NCBI GenBank assembly: GCA_947652605.1 | Contig: CANTFG010000278.1 | Location: forward strand, 62,001 to 126,000 | DNA length: 64,000 nucleotides | Source: Elmis aenea | Lineage: Eukaryota; Arthropoda; Insecta; Coleoptera; Elmidae | Reading direction: 5' to 3' | Shown: piece after piece, positions 35,441-50,135 of the stretch | Layout of the letters: each line of letters opens with the position of its first letter | How positions within the stretch are numbered: the first letter of the stretch is position 1 | Notes under the pieces: model-generated | What the model saw: only the letters and a program-made list of their open reading frames with translations | The model's database searches: none | Told to the model about the DNA's origin: nothing | Position numbers and translations under genes: made by a program

Positions 35441-38139
35441 TTTCTTGAGCGACTATTTCGAAACAATTTTAATTATTGATTTGTATATCACAGGAACAGT
35501 TTATCCATCGCCTCTTTACATGAATACAATTGTTTTGCATATGTCTTTTAATGAGCTGGTTTTAATTTTTAATAATTTCCTAAAAATGCCGCGCTTTAGT
35601 TAATACATGTGTTCCTTGAGCGACTATTTCGAAACAATTTTATTATTGATTTGTATATCACAGGAACAGTTTATCCATCGCCTCTTTACATGAATACAAT
35701 TGTTTTGCATATGTCTTTCAATGAGCTGGTTTTAATTTTTAATAATTTCCTAAAAATACCGTGCTTTAGTTAATACATATGTTCCTTGAGCGACTATTTC
35801 TAAACAATTTTAATTATTGATTTGTATATCACAGGAAGAGTTTATCCTTCTCCTCTTTACATGAATACAATTGTTTTGCATATGTCTTTCAATGAGCTGG
35901 TTTTAATTTTTAATAATTTCCTAAAAATACCGTGCTTTAGTTAATACATACATATGTTCATTGAGCGACTATTTCGAAACAATTTTAATTATTGATTTGT
36001 ATATCACAGGAACAGTTTATCCATCGCCTCTTTACATGAATACAATTGTTTTGCATATGTCTTTCAATGAGCGGGTTTTAATTTTTAATAATTTCCTAAA
36101 AATACCGTGCTTTAGTTAATACATATGTTCCTTGAGCGACTATTTCTAAACAATTTTAATTATTGATTTGTATATCACAGAAACAATTTATCCATCGCTT
36201 CTTTACATGAATACAATTGTTTTGCATATGTCTTTCAATGAGCTGGTTTTAATTTTTAATAATTTCCTAAAAATACCGTGCTTTAGTTAATACATATGTT
36301 CCTTGAGCGACTATTTCGAAACAATTTTAATTATTGATTTGTATATCACAGGAACAGTTTATCCATCGCCTCTTTACATGAATACAATTGTTTTGCATAT
36401 GTCTTTCAATGAGCTGGTTTTAATTTTTAATGATTTCCTAAAAATACCGTGCTTTAGTTAATACATATGTTCCTTGAGCGACTATTTCAAAACAATTTTA
36501 ATTATTGATTTGTATATCACAGGAACAGTTTATCCATCGCCTCTTTACATGAATACAATTGTTTTGCATATGTCTTTCAATGAGCTGGTTTTAATTTTTA
36601 ATAATTTCCTAAAAATACCGTGCTTTAGTTAATACTTATGTTCCTTGAGCGACTATTTCGAAACAATTTTAATTATTGATTTGTATATCACAGGAACAGT
36701 TTATCCATCGCCTCTTTACATGAATACAATTGTTTTGCATATGTCTTTCAATGAGCTGGTTTTAATTTTTAATAATTTCCTAAAAATACCGTGCTTTAGT
36801 TAATACATATGTTCCTTGAGCGACTATTTCTGAACAATTTTAATTATTGATTTGTATATCACAGAAACAGTTTATCCATCGCCTCTTTACATGAATACAA
36901 TTGTTTTGCATATGTCTTTCAATGAGCTGGTTTTAATTTTTAATAATTTCCTAAAAATACCGTGCTTTATTTAATACATATGTTCCTTGAGCGACTATTT
37001 CTAAACAATTTTAATTATTGATTTGTATATCACAGGAACAGTTTATCCATCGCCTCTTTACATGAATACAATTGTTTTGCATATGTCTTTCAATGAGCTG
37101 GTTTTAATTTTTAATAATTTCCTAAAAATACCGTGCTTTAGTTACTACATATGTTCCTTGAGCGACTATTTCTAAACAATTTTAATTATTGATTTGTATA
37201 TCACAGGAACAGTTTATCCATTGCCTCTTTACATGAATACAATTGTTTTGCATATGTCTTTCAATGAGCTGGTTTTAATTTTTAATAATTTCCTAAAAAT
37301 ACCGTGCTTTAGTTAATACATATGTTCCTTGAGCGACTATTTCTAAACAATTTTAATTATTGATTTGTATATCACAGGAACAGTTTATCCATCACCTCTT
37401 TACATGAATACAATTGTTTTGCATATGTCTTTCAAAGAGATGGTTTTAATTTTTAATAATTTCCTAAAAATACCGTGCTTTAGTTAATACATATGTTCCT
37501 TGAGCGACTATTTCGAAACAATTTCAATTATTGATTTGTATATCACAGGAACAGTTTATCCATCGCCTCTTTACATGAATACAATTGTTTTGCATATGTC
37601 TTTCAATGAGCTGGTTTTAATTTTTAATAATTTCCTAAAAATACCGTGCTTTAGTTAATACATATGTTCCTTGAGCGACTATTTCAAAACAATTTTAATT
37701 ATTGATTTGTATATCACAGGAACAGTTTATCCATCGCCTCTTTACATGAATACAAATGTTTTGCATATGTCTTTCAATGAGCTGGTTTTAATTTTTAATA
37801 ATTTCCTAAAAATACCGTGCTTTAGTTAATACATATGTTCCTTGAGCGACTATTTCTGAACAATTTTAATTATTGATTTGTATATCACAGGAACAGTTTA
37901 TCCATCACCTCTTTACATGAATACAATTGTTTTGCATATGTCTTTCAAAGAGATGGTTTTAATTTTTAATAATTTCCTAAAAATACCGTGCTTTAGTTAA
38001 TACATATGTTCCTTGAGCGACTATTTCAAAACAATTTCAATTATTGATTTGTATATCACAGGAACAGTTTATCCATCGCCTCTTTACATGAATACAATTG
38101 TTTTGCATATGTCTTTCAATGAGCTGGTTTTAATTTTTA

Positions 38140-40020
38140 ATCATTTCCTAAAAATACCGTGCTTTAGTTAATACATATGTACCTTGAGCGACTATTTCGA
38201 AACAATTTTAATTATTGATTTGTATATCACAGGAAGAGTTTATTCTTCGCATCTTTACATGAAAAAAATTGTTTTGCATATGTCTTTCAATGAGCTGGTT
38301 TTAATTTTTAATAATTTCCTAAAAATGCCGTGCTTTAGTTAATACATGTGTTCCTTGAGCGACTATTTCGAAACAATTTTAATTATTGATTTGTATATCA
38401 CAGGAACAGTTTATCCATCGCCTCTTTACATAAATACAATTGTTTTGCATATGTCTTTCAATGAGCTGGTTTTAATTTTTAATAATTTCCTAAAAATACC
38501 GTGCTTTAGTTAATACATATGTTCCTTGAGCGACTATTTCGAAACAATTTTAATTATTGATTTGTATATCACAAAAACAGTTTATCCATCGCCTCTTTAC
38601 ATGAATACAATTGTTTTGCATATGTCTTTCAATGAGCTGGTTTTAATTTTTAATAATTTTCTAAAAATACCGTGCTTTAGTTAATACATATGTTCCTTGA
38701 GCGACTATTTCTAAACAATTTTAATTATTGATTTGTATATCACAGGAACAGTTTATCCATCGCTTCTTTACATGAATACAATTGTTTTGCATATGTCTTT
38801 CAATGAGCTGGTTTTAATTTTTAATAATTTCCTAAAAATACCGTGCTTTAGTTAATACATATGTTCCTTGAGCGACTATTTCGAAACAATTTTAATTATT
38901 GATTTGTATATCACAGGAACAGTTTATCCATCGCCTCTTTACATGAATACAATTGTTTTGCATATGTCTTTCAATGAGCTGGTTTTAATTTTTAATAATT
39001 TCCTAAAAATACCGTGCTTTAGTTAATACATATGTTCCTTGAGCGACTATTTCGAAACAATTTTAATTATTGATTTGTATATCACAGGAACAGTTTATCC
39101 ATCGCCTCTTTACATGAATACAAATGTTTTGCATATGTCTTTCAATGAGCTGGTTTTAATTTTTAATAATTTCCTAAAAATACCGTGCTTTAGTTAATAC
39201 ATATGTTCCTTGAGCGACTATTTCGAAACAATTTTAATTATTGATTTGTATATCACAGGAACAGATTATCCATCGCTTCTTTACATGAATACAATTGTTT
39301 TGCATATGTCTTTCAATGAGCTGGTTTTAATTTTTAATAATTTCCTAAAAATATCGTGCTTTAGTTAATACATATGTTTCTTGAGCGACTATTTCGAAAC
39401 AATTTCAATTATTGATTTGTATATCACAGGAACAGTTTATCCATCGCCTCTTTACATGAATACAATTGTTTTGCATATGTCTTTCAATGAGCTGGTTTTA
39501 ATTTTTAATAATTTCCTAAAAATACCGTGCTTTAGTTAATACATATGTTCCTTGAGCGACTATTTCGAAACAATTTCAATTACTGATTTGTATATCACAG
39601 GAACAGTTTATCCATCGCCTCTTTACATGAATACAATTGTTTTGCATATGTCTTTCAATGAGCTGGTTTTAATTTTTAATAATTTCCTAAAAATACCGTG
39701 CTTTAGTTAATACATATGTTCCTTGAGCGACTATTTCGAAACAATTTTAATTATTGATTTGTATATCACAGGAACAGTTTATCGATCGCCTCTTTACATG
39801 AATACAATTGTTTTGCATATGTCTTTCAATGAGCTGGTTTTAATTTTTAATAATTTCCTAAAAATGCCGTGCTTTAGTTAATACATGTGTTCCTTGAGCG
39901 ACTATTTCGAAACAATTTTAATTATTGATTTGTATATCACAGGAACAGATTATCCATCGCTTCTTTACATGAATACAATTGTTTTGCATATGTCTTTCAA
40001 TGAGCTGGTTTTAATTTTTA
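38140..40020 (+). repeat. 11-monomer higher-order repeat, copy 1 (1,881 bp)
   Basis: Ordered markers: AATCATTTCC, GTACC with TTTATTCTTCGC and an A-run, ACATAAATAC, CACAAAAACAG, ACAAATGTTTTGC, ACAGATTATCC, AATATCGTGC, TTACTGATTTG. All recur at exactly +1,881 bp (11 x 171). A last monomer in this copy with GGAACAGATTATCCATCGCTTC, ending AATCATTTCC, is a hybrid that joins it to the next copy. Confidence 0.9.
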
Positions 40021-41731
40021 ATCATTTCCTAAAAATACCGTGCTTTAGTTAATACATATGTACCTTGAGCGACTATTTCGAAACAATTTTAATTATTGAT
40101 TTGTATATCACAGGAAGAGTTTATTCTTCGCATCTTTACATGAAAAAAATTGTTTTGCATATGTCTTTCAATGAGCTGGTTTTAATTTTTAATAATTTCC
40201 TAAAAATGCCGTGCTTTAGTTAATACATGTGTTCCTTGAGCGACTATTTCGAAACAATTTTAATTATTGATTTGTATATCACAGGAACAGTTTATCCATC
40301 GCCTCTTTACATAAATACAATTGTTTTGCATATGTCTTTCAATGAGCTGGTTTTAATTTTTAATAATTTCCTAAAAATACCGTGCTTTAGTTAATACATA
40401 TGTTCCTTGAGCGACTATTTCGAAACAATTTTAATTATTGATTTGTATATCACAAAAACAGTTTATCCATCGCCTCTTTACATGAATACAATTGTTTTGC
40501 ATATGTCTTTCAATGAGCTGGTTTTAATTTTTAATAATTTTCTAAAAATACCGTGCTTTAGTTAATACATATGTTCCTTGAGCGACTATTTCTAAACAAT
40601 TTTAATTATTGATTTGTATATCACAGGAACAGTTTATCCATCGCTTCTTTACATGAATACAATTGTTTTGCATATGTCTTTCAATGAGCTGGTTTTAATT
40701 TTTAATAATTTCCTAAAAATACCGTGCTTTAGTTAATACATATGTTCCTTGAGCGACTATTTCGAAACAATTTTAATTATTGATTTGTATATCACAGGAA
40801 CAGTTTATCCATCGCCTCTTTACATGAATACAATTGTTTTGCATATGTCTTTCAATGAGCTGGTTTTAATTTTTAATAATTTCCTAAAAATACCGTGCTT
40901 TAGTTAATACATATGTTCCTTGAGCGACTATTTCGAAACAATTTTAATTATTGATTTGTATATCACAGGAACAGTTTATCCATCGCCTCTTTACATGAAT
41001 ACAAATGTTTTGCATATGTCTTTCAATGAGCTGGTTTTAATTTTTAATAATTTCCTAAAAATACCGTGCTTTAGTTAATACATATGTTCCTTGAGCGACT
41101 ATTTCGAAACAATTTTAATTATTGATTTGTATATCACAGGAACAGATTATCCATCGCTTCTTTACATGAATACAATTGTTTTGCATATGTCTTTCAATGA
41201 GCTGGTTTTAATTTTTAATAATTTCCTAAAAATATCGTGCTTTAGTTAATACATATGTTTCTTGAGCGACTATTTCGAAACAATTTCAATTATTGATTTG
41301 TATATCACAGGAACAGTTTATCCATCGCCTCTTTACATGAATACAATTGTTTTGCATATGTCTTTCAATGAGCTGGTTTTAATTTTTAATAATTTCCTAA
41401 AAATACCGTGCTTTAGTTAATACATATGTTCCTTGAGCGACTATTTCGAAACAATTTCAATTACTGATTTGTATATCACAGGAACAGTTTATCCATCGCC
41501 TCTTTACATGAATACAATTGTTTTGCATATGTCTTTCAATGAGCTGGTTTTAATTTTTAATAATTTCCTAAAAATACCGTGCTTTAGTTAATACATATGT
41601 TCCTTGAGCGACTATTTCGAAACAATTTTAATTATTGATTTGTATATCACAGGAACAGTTTATCCATCGCCTCTTTACATGAATACAATTGTTTTGCATA
41701 TGTCTTTCAATGAGCTGGTTTTAATTTTTAA
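40021..41731 (+). repeat. 11-monomer higher-order repeat, copy 2 (about 10 monomers)
   Basis: Repeats the markers of the preceding unit at +1,881 bp: TTTATTCTTCGC at 38,239 and 40,120, ACAAATG near 39,121 and 41,002, TTACTGATTTG near 39,579 and 41,460. The match ends near 41,731. Beyond it, copy 1 has AAATGCCGTG with ACATGTG, whereas this copy has AAATACCGTG with ACATATG. Confidence 0.88.
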
Positions 41732-44700
41732 TAATTTCCTAAAAATACCGTGCTTTAGTTAATACATATGTTCCTTGAGCGACTATTTCGAAACAATTTT
41801 AATTATTGATTTGTATATCACAGGAACAGTTTATCCATCGCCTCTTTACATGAATACAATTGTTTTGCATGTGTCTTTCAATGAGCTGGTTTTAATTTTT
41901 AATAATTTCCTAAAAATACCGTGCTTTAGTTAATACATATGTTTCTTGAGCGACTATTTCGAAACAATTTTAATTATTGATTTGTATATCTCAGAAATAG
42001 TTTATCCATCGCCTCTTTACATGAATACAATTGTTTTGCATATGTCTTTCAATGAGCTGGTTTTAATTTTTAATAATTTCCTAAATATACTGTGCTTTAG
42101 TTAATACATATGTTCCTTGAGCGACTATTTCGAAACAATTTTAATTATTGATTTGTATATCACAGGAACAGTTTATCCATCGCCTCTTTACATGAATACA
42201 ATTGTTTTGCATATGTCTTTCAATGAGCTGGTTTTAATTTTTAATAATTTCCTAAAAATACCGTGCTTTAGTTAATACATATGTTCCTTAAGCGACTATT
42301 TCTGAACAATTTTAATTATTGATTTGTATATCACAGGAACAGTTTATCCATCGCCTCTTTACATTACTACAATTGTTTTGCATATGTCTTTCAATGAGCT
42401 GGTTTTAATTTTTAATAATTTCCTAAAAATACCGTGCTTTAGTTAATACATATGTTCCTTGAGCGACTATTTCGAAACAATTTTAATTATTGATTTGTAT
42501 ATCACAGGAACAGTTTATCCATCGCCTCTTTACATGAATACAATTGTTTTGCATATGTCTTTCAATGAGCTGGTTTTAATTTTTAATAATTTCCTAAAAA
42601 TACCGTGCTTTAGTTAATACATATGTTCCTTGAGCGACTATTTCGAAACAATTTTAATTATTGATTTGTATATCACAGGAACAGTTTATCCATCGCCTCT
42701 TTACATGAATACAATTGTTTTGCATATGTCTTTCAATGAGCTGGTTTTAATTTTTAATAATTTCCTAAAAATACCGTGCTTTAGTTAATACATATGTTCC
42801 TTGAGCTACTATTTCTAAACAATTTTAATTATTGATTTGTATATCACAGGAACAGTTTATCCATCGCCTCTTTACATGAATACAATTGTTTTGCATATGT
42901 CTTTCAATGAGCTGGTTTTAATTTTTAATAATTTCCTAAAAATACCGTGCTTTAGTTAATACATATGTTTCTTGAGCGACTATTTCGAAACAATTTTAAT
43001 TATTGATTTGTATATCACAGAAACAGTTTATCCATCGCCTCTTTACATGAATACAATTGTTTTGCATATGTCTTACAATGAGCTGGTTTTAATTTTTAAT
43101 AATTTCCTAAAAATACCGTGCTTTAGTTAATACATATGTTCCTTGAGCGACTATTTCTACACAATTTTAATTATTGATTTGTATATCACAGGAACAGTTT
43201 ATCCATCGCCTCTTTACATGAATACAATTGTTTTGCATATGTCTTTCAATGAGCTGGTTTTAATTTTTAATAATTTCCTAAAAATACCGTGCTTTAGTTA
43301 ATACATATGTTCCTTGAGCGACTATTTCGAAACAATTTCAATTATTGATTTGTATATCACAGAAACAGTTTATCCATCGCCTCTTTACATGAATACAATT
43401 GTTTTGCATATGTCTTTCAATGAGCTGGTTTTAATTTTTAATAATTTCCTAAAAATACCGTGCTTTAGTTAATACATATGTTCCTTGAGCGACTATTTCT
43501 AAACAATTTTAATTATTGATTTGTATATCACAGGAACAGTTTATCCATCGCCTCTTTACATGAATACAATTGTTTTGCATATGTCTTTCAATGAGCTGGT
43601 TTTAATTTTTAATAATTTCCTAAAAATGCCGTGCTTTAGTTAATACATGTGTTCCTTGAGCGACTATTTCGAAACAATTTTAATTATTGATTTGTATATC
43701 ACAGGAACAGTTTATCCATCGCCTCTTTACATGAATACAATTGTTTTGCATATGTCTTTCAATGAGCTGGTTTTAATTTTTAATAATTTCCTAAAAATAC
43801 CGTGCTTTAGTTAATACATATGTTCCTTGAGCGACTATTTCTAAACAATTTTAATTATTGATTTGTATATCACAGGAACAGTTTATCCATCGCCTCTTTA
43901 CATGAATACAATTGTTTTGCATATGTCTTTCAATGAGCTGGTTTTAATTTTTAATAATTTCCTAAAAATACCGTGCTTTAGTTAATACATATGTTCCTTG
44001 AGCGACTATTTCGAAACAATTTTAATTATTGATTTGTATATCACAGAAACAGTTTATCCATCGCCACTTTACATGAATACAATTGTTTTGCATATGTCTT
44101 TTAATGAGCTGGTTTAAATTTTTAATAATTTCCTAAAAATACCGTGCTTTAGTTAATACATATGTTCCTTGAGCGACTATTTCGAAACAATTTTAATTAT
44201 TGATTTGTATATCACAGAAACAGTTTATCGATCGCCTCTTTACATGAATACAATTGTTTTGCATATGTCTTTCAATGAGCTGGTTTTAATTTTTAATAAT
44301 TTCCTAAAAATACCGTGCTTTAGTTAATACATATGTTCCTTGAGCGACTATTTCTAAACAATTTTAATTATTGATTTGTATATCACAGGAACAATTTATC
44401 CATCGCTTCTTTACATGAATACAATTGTTTTGCATATGTCTTTCAATGAGCTGGTTTTAATTTTTAATAATTTCCTAAAAATACCGTGCTTTAGTTAATA
44501 CATATGTTCCTTGAGCGACTATTTCTAAACAATTTTAATTATTGATTTGTATATCACAGGAACAGTTTATCCATCGCTTTTTTACATGAATACAATTGTT
44601 TTGCATATGTCTTTCAATGAGCTGGTTTTAATTTTTAATAATTTCCTAAATATACCGTGCTTTAGTTAATACAGATGTTCCTTGAGCGACTATTTCTAAA

Positions 44701-44849
44701 CAATTTTAATTATTGATTTGTATATCACAGGAACAGTTTATCCATCGCCTCTTTACATGAATACAATTGTTTTGCATATGTCTTTCAATGAGCTGGTTTT
44801 AATTTTTAATAATTTTCTAAAAATACCGTGCTTTAGTTAATACAAATGT

Positions 44850-47800
44850 TCCTTGAGCGACTATTTCTAAACAATTTTAATTATTGATTTGTATATCACA
44901 GGAACTGTTTATCCATCGCCTCTTTACATGAATACAATTGTTTTGCATATGTCTTTCAAAGAGCTGGTTTTAATTTTTAATAGTTTCCTAAAAATACCGT
45001 GCTTTAGTTAATACATATGTTCCTTGAGCGACTATTTCGAAACAATTTCAATTATTGATTTGTATATCACAGGAACAGTTTATCCATCGCCTCTTTACAT
45101 GAATACAATTGTTTTGCATATGTCTTTCAATGAGCTGGTTTTAATTTTTAATAATTTCCCAAAAATACCGTGCTTTAGTTAATACATATGTTCCTTGAGC
45201 GACTATTTCGAAACAATTTTAATTATTGATTTGTATATCACAGAAACAGTTTATCCATTGCCTCTTTACATGAATACAATTGTTTTGCGTATGTCTTTCA
45301 ATGGGCTGGTTTTAATTTTTAATAATTTCCTAAAAATACCGTGCTTTAGTTAATACATATGTTCCTTGAGCGACTATTTCTAAACAATTTTAATTATTGA
45401 TTTGTATATCACAGGAACAGTTTATCCATCGCCTCTTTACTTGAATACAATTGTTCTGCATATGTCTTTCAATGAGCTGGTTTTAATTTTTAATAATTTC
45501 CTAAAAATACCGTGCTTTAGTTAATACATGTGTTCCTTGAGCGACTATTTCGAAACAATTTTAATTATTGATTTATATATCACAGGAACAGTTTATCCAT
45601 CGCCTCTTTACATGAATACAATTGTTTTGCATATGTCTTTCAATGAGCTGGTTTTAATTTTTAATAATTTCCTAAAAATACCGTGCTTTAGTTAATACAT
45701 ATGTTCCTTGAGCTACTATTTCTAAACAATTTTAATTATTGATTTGTATATCACAGGAACAGTTTATCCATCGCCTCTTTACATGAATACAATTGTTTTG
45801 CATATGTCTTTCAATGAGCTGGTTTTAATTTTTAATAATTTCCTAAAAATACCGTGCTTTAGTTAATACATATGTTTCTTGAGCGACTATTTCGAAACAA
45901 TTTTAATTATTGATTTGTATATCACAGAAACAGTTTATCCATCGCCTCTTTACATGAATACAATTGTTTTGCATATGTCTTACAATGAGCTGGTTTTAAT
46001 TTTTAATAATTTCCTAAAAATACCGTGCTTTAGTTAATACATATGTTCCTTGAGCGACTATTTCTACACAATTTTAATTATTGATTTGTATATCACAGGA
46101 ACAGTTTATCCATCGCCTCTTTACATGAATACAATTGTTTTGCATATGTCTTTCAATGAGCTGGTTTTAATTTTTAATAATTTCCTAAAAATACCGTGCT
46201 TTAGTTAATACATATGTTCCTTGAGCGACTATTTCGAAACAATTTCAATTATTGATTTGTATATCACAGAAACAGTTTATCCATCGCCTCTTTACATGAA
46301 TACAATTGTTTTGCATATGTCTTTCAATGAGCTGGTTTTAATTTTTAATAATTTCCTAAAAATACCGTGCTTTAGTTAATACATATGTTCCTTGAGCGAC
46401 TATTTCTAAACAATTTTAATTATTGATTTGTATATCACAGGAACAGTTTATCCATCGCCTCTTTACATGAATACAATTGTTTTGCATATGTCTTTCAATG
46501 AGCTGGTTTTAATTTTTAATAATTTCCTAAAAATGCCGTGCTTTTGTTAATACATGTGTTCCTTGAGCGACTATTTCGAAACAATTTTAATTATTGATTT
46601 GTATATCACAGGAACAGTTTATCCATCGCCTCTTTACATGAATACAATTGTTTTGCATATGTCTTTCAATGAGCTGGTTTTAATTTTTAATAATTTCCTA
46701 AAAATACCGTGCTTTAGTTAATACATATGTTCCTTGAGCGACTATTTCGAAACAATTTTAATTATTGATTTGTATATCACAGAAACAGTTTATCCATCGC
46801 CACTTTACATGAATACAATTGTTTTGCATATGTCTTTTAATAAGCTGGTTTAAATTTTTAATAATTTCCTAAAAATACCGTGCTTTAGTTAATACATATG
46901 TTCCTTGAGCGACTATTTCGAAACAATTTTAATTATTGATTTGTATATTACAGAAACAGTTTATCCATCGCCTCTTTACATGAATACAATTGTTTTGCAT
47001 ATGTCTTTCAATGAGCTGGTTTTAATTTTTAATAATTTCCTAAAAATACCGTGCTTTAGTTAATACATATGTTCCTTGAGCGACTATTTCGAAACAATTT
47101 TAATTATTGATTTGTATATCACAGGAACAATTTATCCATCGCTTCTTTACATGAATACAATTGTTTTGCATATGTCTTTCAATGAGCTGGTTTTAATTTT
47201 TAATAATTTCCTAAAAATACCGTGCTTTAGTTAATACATATGTTCCTTGAGCGACTATTTCTACACAATTTTAATTATTGATTTGTATATCACAGGAACA
47301 GTTTATCCATCGCCTCTTTACATGAATACAATTGTTTTGCATATGTCTTTCAATGAGCTGGTTTTAATTTTTAATAATTTCCTAAAAATACCGTGCTTTA
47401 GTTAATACATATGTTCCTTGAGCGACTATTTCGAAACAATTTCAATTATTGATTTGTATATCACAGAAACAGTTTATCCATCGCCTCTTTACATGAATAC
47501 AATTGTTTTGCATATGTCTTTCAATGAGCTGGTTTTAATTTTTAATAATTTCCTAAAAATACCGTGCTTTAGTTAATACATATGTTCCTTGAGCGACTAT
47601 TTCTAAACAATTTTAATTATTGATTTGTATATCATAGGAACAGTTTATCCATCGCCTCTTTACATGAATACAATTGTTTTGCATATGTCTTTCAATGAGC
47701 TGGTTTTAATTTTTAATAATTTCCTAAAAATGCCGTGCTTTAGTTAATACATGTGTTCCTTGAGCGACTATTTCGAAACAATTTTAATTATTGATTTGTA

Positions 47801-50135
47801 TATCACAGGAACAGTTTATCCATCGCCTCTTTACATGAATACAATTGTTTTGCATATGTCTTTCAATGAGCTGGTTTTAATTTTTAATAATTTCTTAAAA
47901 ATACCGTGCTTTAGTTAATACATATGTTCCTTGAGCGACTATTTCTAAACAATTTTAATTATTGATTTGTATATCACAGGAACAGTTTATCCATCGCCTC
48001 TTTACATGAATACAATTGTTTTGCATATGTCTTTCAATGAGCTGGTTTTAATTTTTAATAATTTCCTAAAAATACCGTGCTTTAGTTAATACATATGTTC
48101 CTTGAGCGACTATTTCGAAACAATTTTAATTATTGATTTGTATATCACAGAAACAGTTTATCCATCGCCACTTTACATGAATACAATTGTTTTGCATATG
48201 TCTTTTAATGAGCTGGTTTAAATTTTTAATAATTTCCTAAAAATACCGTGCTTTAGTTAATACATATGTTCCTTGAGCGACTATTTCGAAACAATTTTAA
48301 TTATTGATTTGTATATTACAGAAACAGTTTATCCATCGCCTCTTTACATGAATACAATTGTTTTGCATATGTCTTTCAATGAGCTGGTTTTAATTTTTAA
48401 TAATTTCCTAAAAATACCGTGCTTTAGTTAATACATATGTTCCTTGAGCGACTATTTCTAAACAATTTTAATTATTGATTTGTATATCACAGGAACAATT
48501 TATCCATCGCTTCTTTACATGAATACAATTGTTTTGCATATGTCTTTCAATGAGCTGGTTTTAATTTTTAATAATTTCCTAAAAATACCGTGCTTTAGTT
48601 AATACATATGTTCCTTGAGCGACTATTTCTAAACAATTTTAATTATTGATTTGTATATCACAGGAACAGTTTATCTATCGCTTTTTTACATGAATACAAT
48701 TGTTTTGCATATGTCTTTCAATGAGCTGGTTTTAATTTTTAATAATTTCCTAAATATACCGTGCTTTAGTTAATACATATGTTCCTTGAGCGACTATTTC
48801 TAAACAATTTTAATTATTGATTTGTATATCACAGGAACAGTTTATCCATCGCCTCTTTACATGAATACAATTGTTTTGCATATGTCTTTCAATGAGCTGG
48901 TTTTAATTTTTAATAATTTTCTAAAAATACCGTGCTTTAGTTAATACATATGTTCCTTGAGCGACTATTTCTAAACAATTTTAATTATTGATTTGTATAT
49001 CACAGGAACAGTTTATCCATCGCCTCTTTACATGAATACAATTGTTTTGCATATGTCTTTCAAAGAGCTGGTTTTAATTTTTAATAGTTTCCTAAAAATA
49101 CCGTGCTTTAGTTAATACAAATGTTTCTTGAGCGACTATTTCGAAACAATTTCAATTATTGATTTGTATATCACAGGAACAGTTTATCCATCGCCTCTTT
49201 ACATGAATACAATTGTTTTGCATATGTCTTTCAATGAGCTGGTTTTAATTTTTAATAATTTCCTAAAAATACCGTGCTTTAGTTAATACATATGTTCCTT
49301 GAGCTACTATTTCTAAACAATTTTAATTATTGATTTGTATATCACAGGAACAGTTTATCCATCGCCTCTTTACATGAATACAATTGTTTTGCATATGTCT
49401 TTCAATGAGCTGGTTTTAATTTTTAATAATTTCCTAAAAATACCGTGCTTTAGTTAATACATATGTTTCTTGAGCGACTATTTCGAAACAATTTTAATTA
49501 TTGATTTGTATATCACAGAAACAGTTTATCCATCGCCTCTTTACATGAATACAATTGTTTTGCATATGTCTTACAATGAGCTGGTTTTAATTTTTAATAA
49601 TTTCCTAAAAATACCGTGCTTTAGTTAATACATATGTTCCTTGAGCGACTATTTCTACACAATTTTAATTATTGATTTGTATATCACAGGAACAGTTTAT
49701 CCATCGCCTCTTTACATGAATACAATTGTTTTGCATATGTCTTTTAATGAGCTGGTTTTAATTTTTAATAATTTCCTAAAAATACCGTGCTTTAGTTAAT
49801 ACATATGTTCCTTGAGCGACTATTTCGAAACAATTTCAATTATTGATTTGTATATCACAGAAACAGTTTATCTATCGCCTCTTTACATGAATACAATTGT
49901 TTTGCATATGTCTTTCAATGAGCTGGTTTTAATTTTTAATAATTTCCTAAAAATACCGTGCTTTAGTTAATACATATGTTCCTTGAGCGACTATTTCTAA
50001 ACAATTTTAATTATTGATTTGTATATCACAGGAACAGTTTATCCATCGCCTCTTTACATGAATACAATTGTTTTGCATATGTCTTTCAATGAGCTGGTTT
50101 TAATTTTTAATAATTTCCTAAAAATGCCGTGCTTT
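44850..50135 (+). repeat. Long segment duplicated at offset 13,865 bp (left copy)
   Basis: From about 44,850 the monomer order is repeated 13,865 bp to the right, up to the end of the window. Markers include TCTTTCAAAGAG, TTGCGTATGTC with CAATGGGCTGG, ACTTGAATAC, GAGCTACTATT, TCTTACAATG, CTTTTGTTAATAC (46,541 and 60,406), TTTTAATAAGC and GTATATTACAG. The offset is 81 monomers plus 14 bp. Those 14 bp come from three 4-bp and one 2-bp insertions lying between the copies. Confidence 0.87.
45700..49290 (+). repeat. 21-monomer higher-order repeat (3,591 bp)
   Basis: The pair GAGCTACTATT then TTTCTTGAGC with TCTTACAATG occurs with TTACAATG at 45,980 and 49,571, exactly 3,591 bp (21 x 171) apart. 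TCGCCAC at 46,800 and 50,391, and GTATATTACAG near 46,943 and 50,534, keep the same offset. Inside the unit a shorter 8-monomer echo (1,368 bp) links GTATATTA at 46,943 and 48,311. An earlier TTACAATG at 43,073 is 2,907 bp (17 x 171) upstream. Confidence 0.85.
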
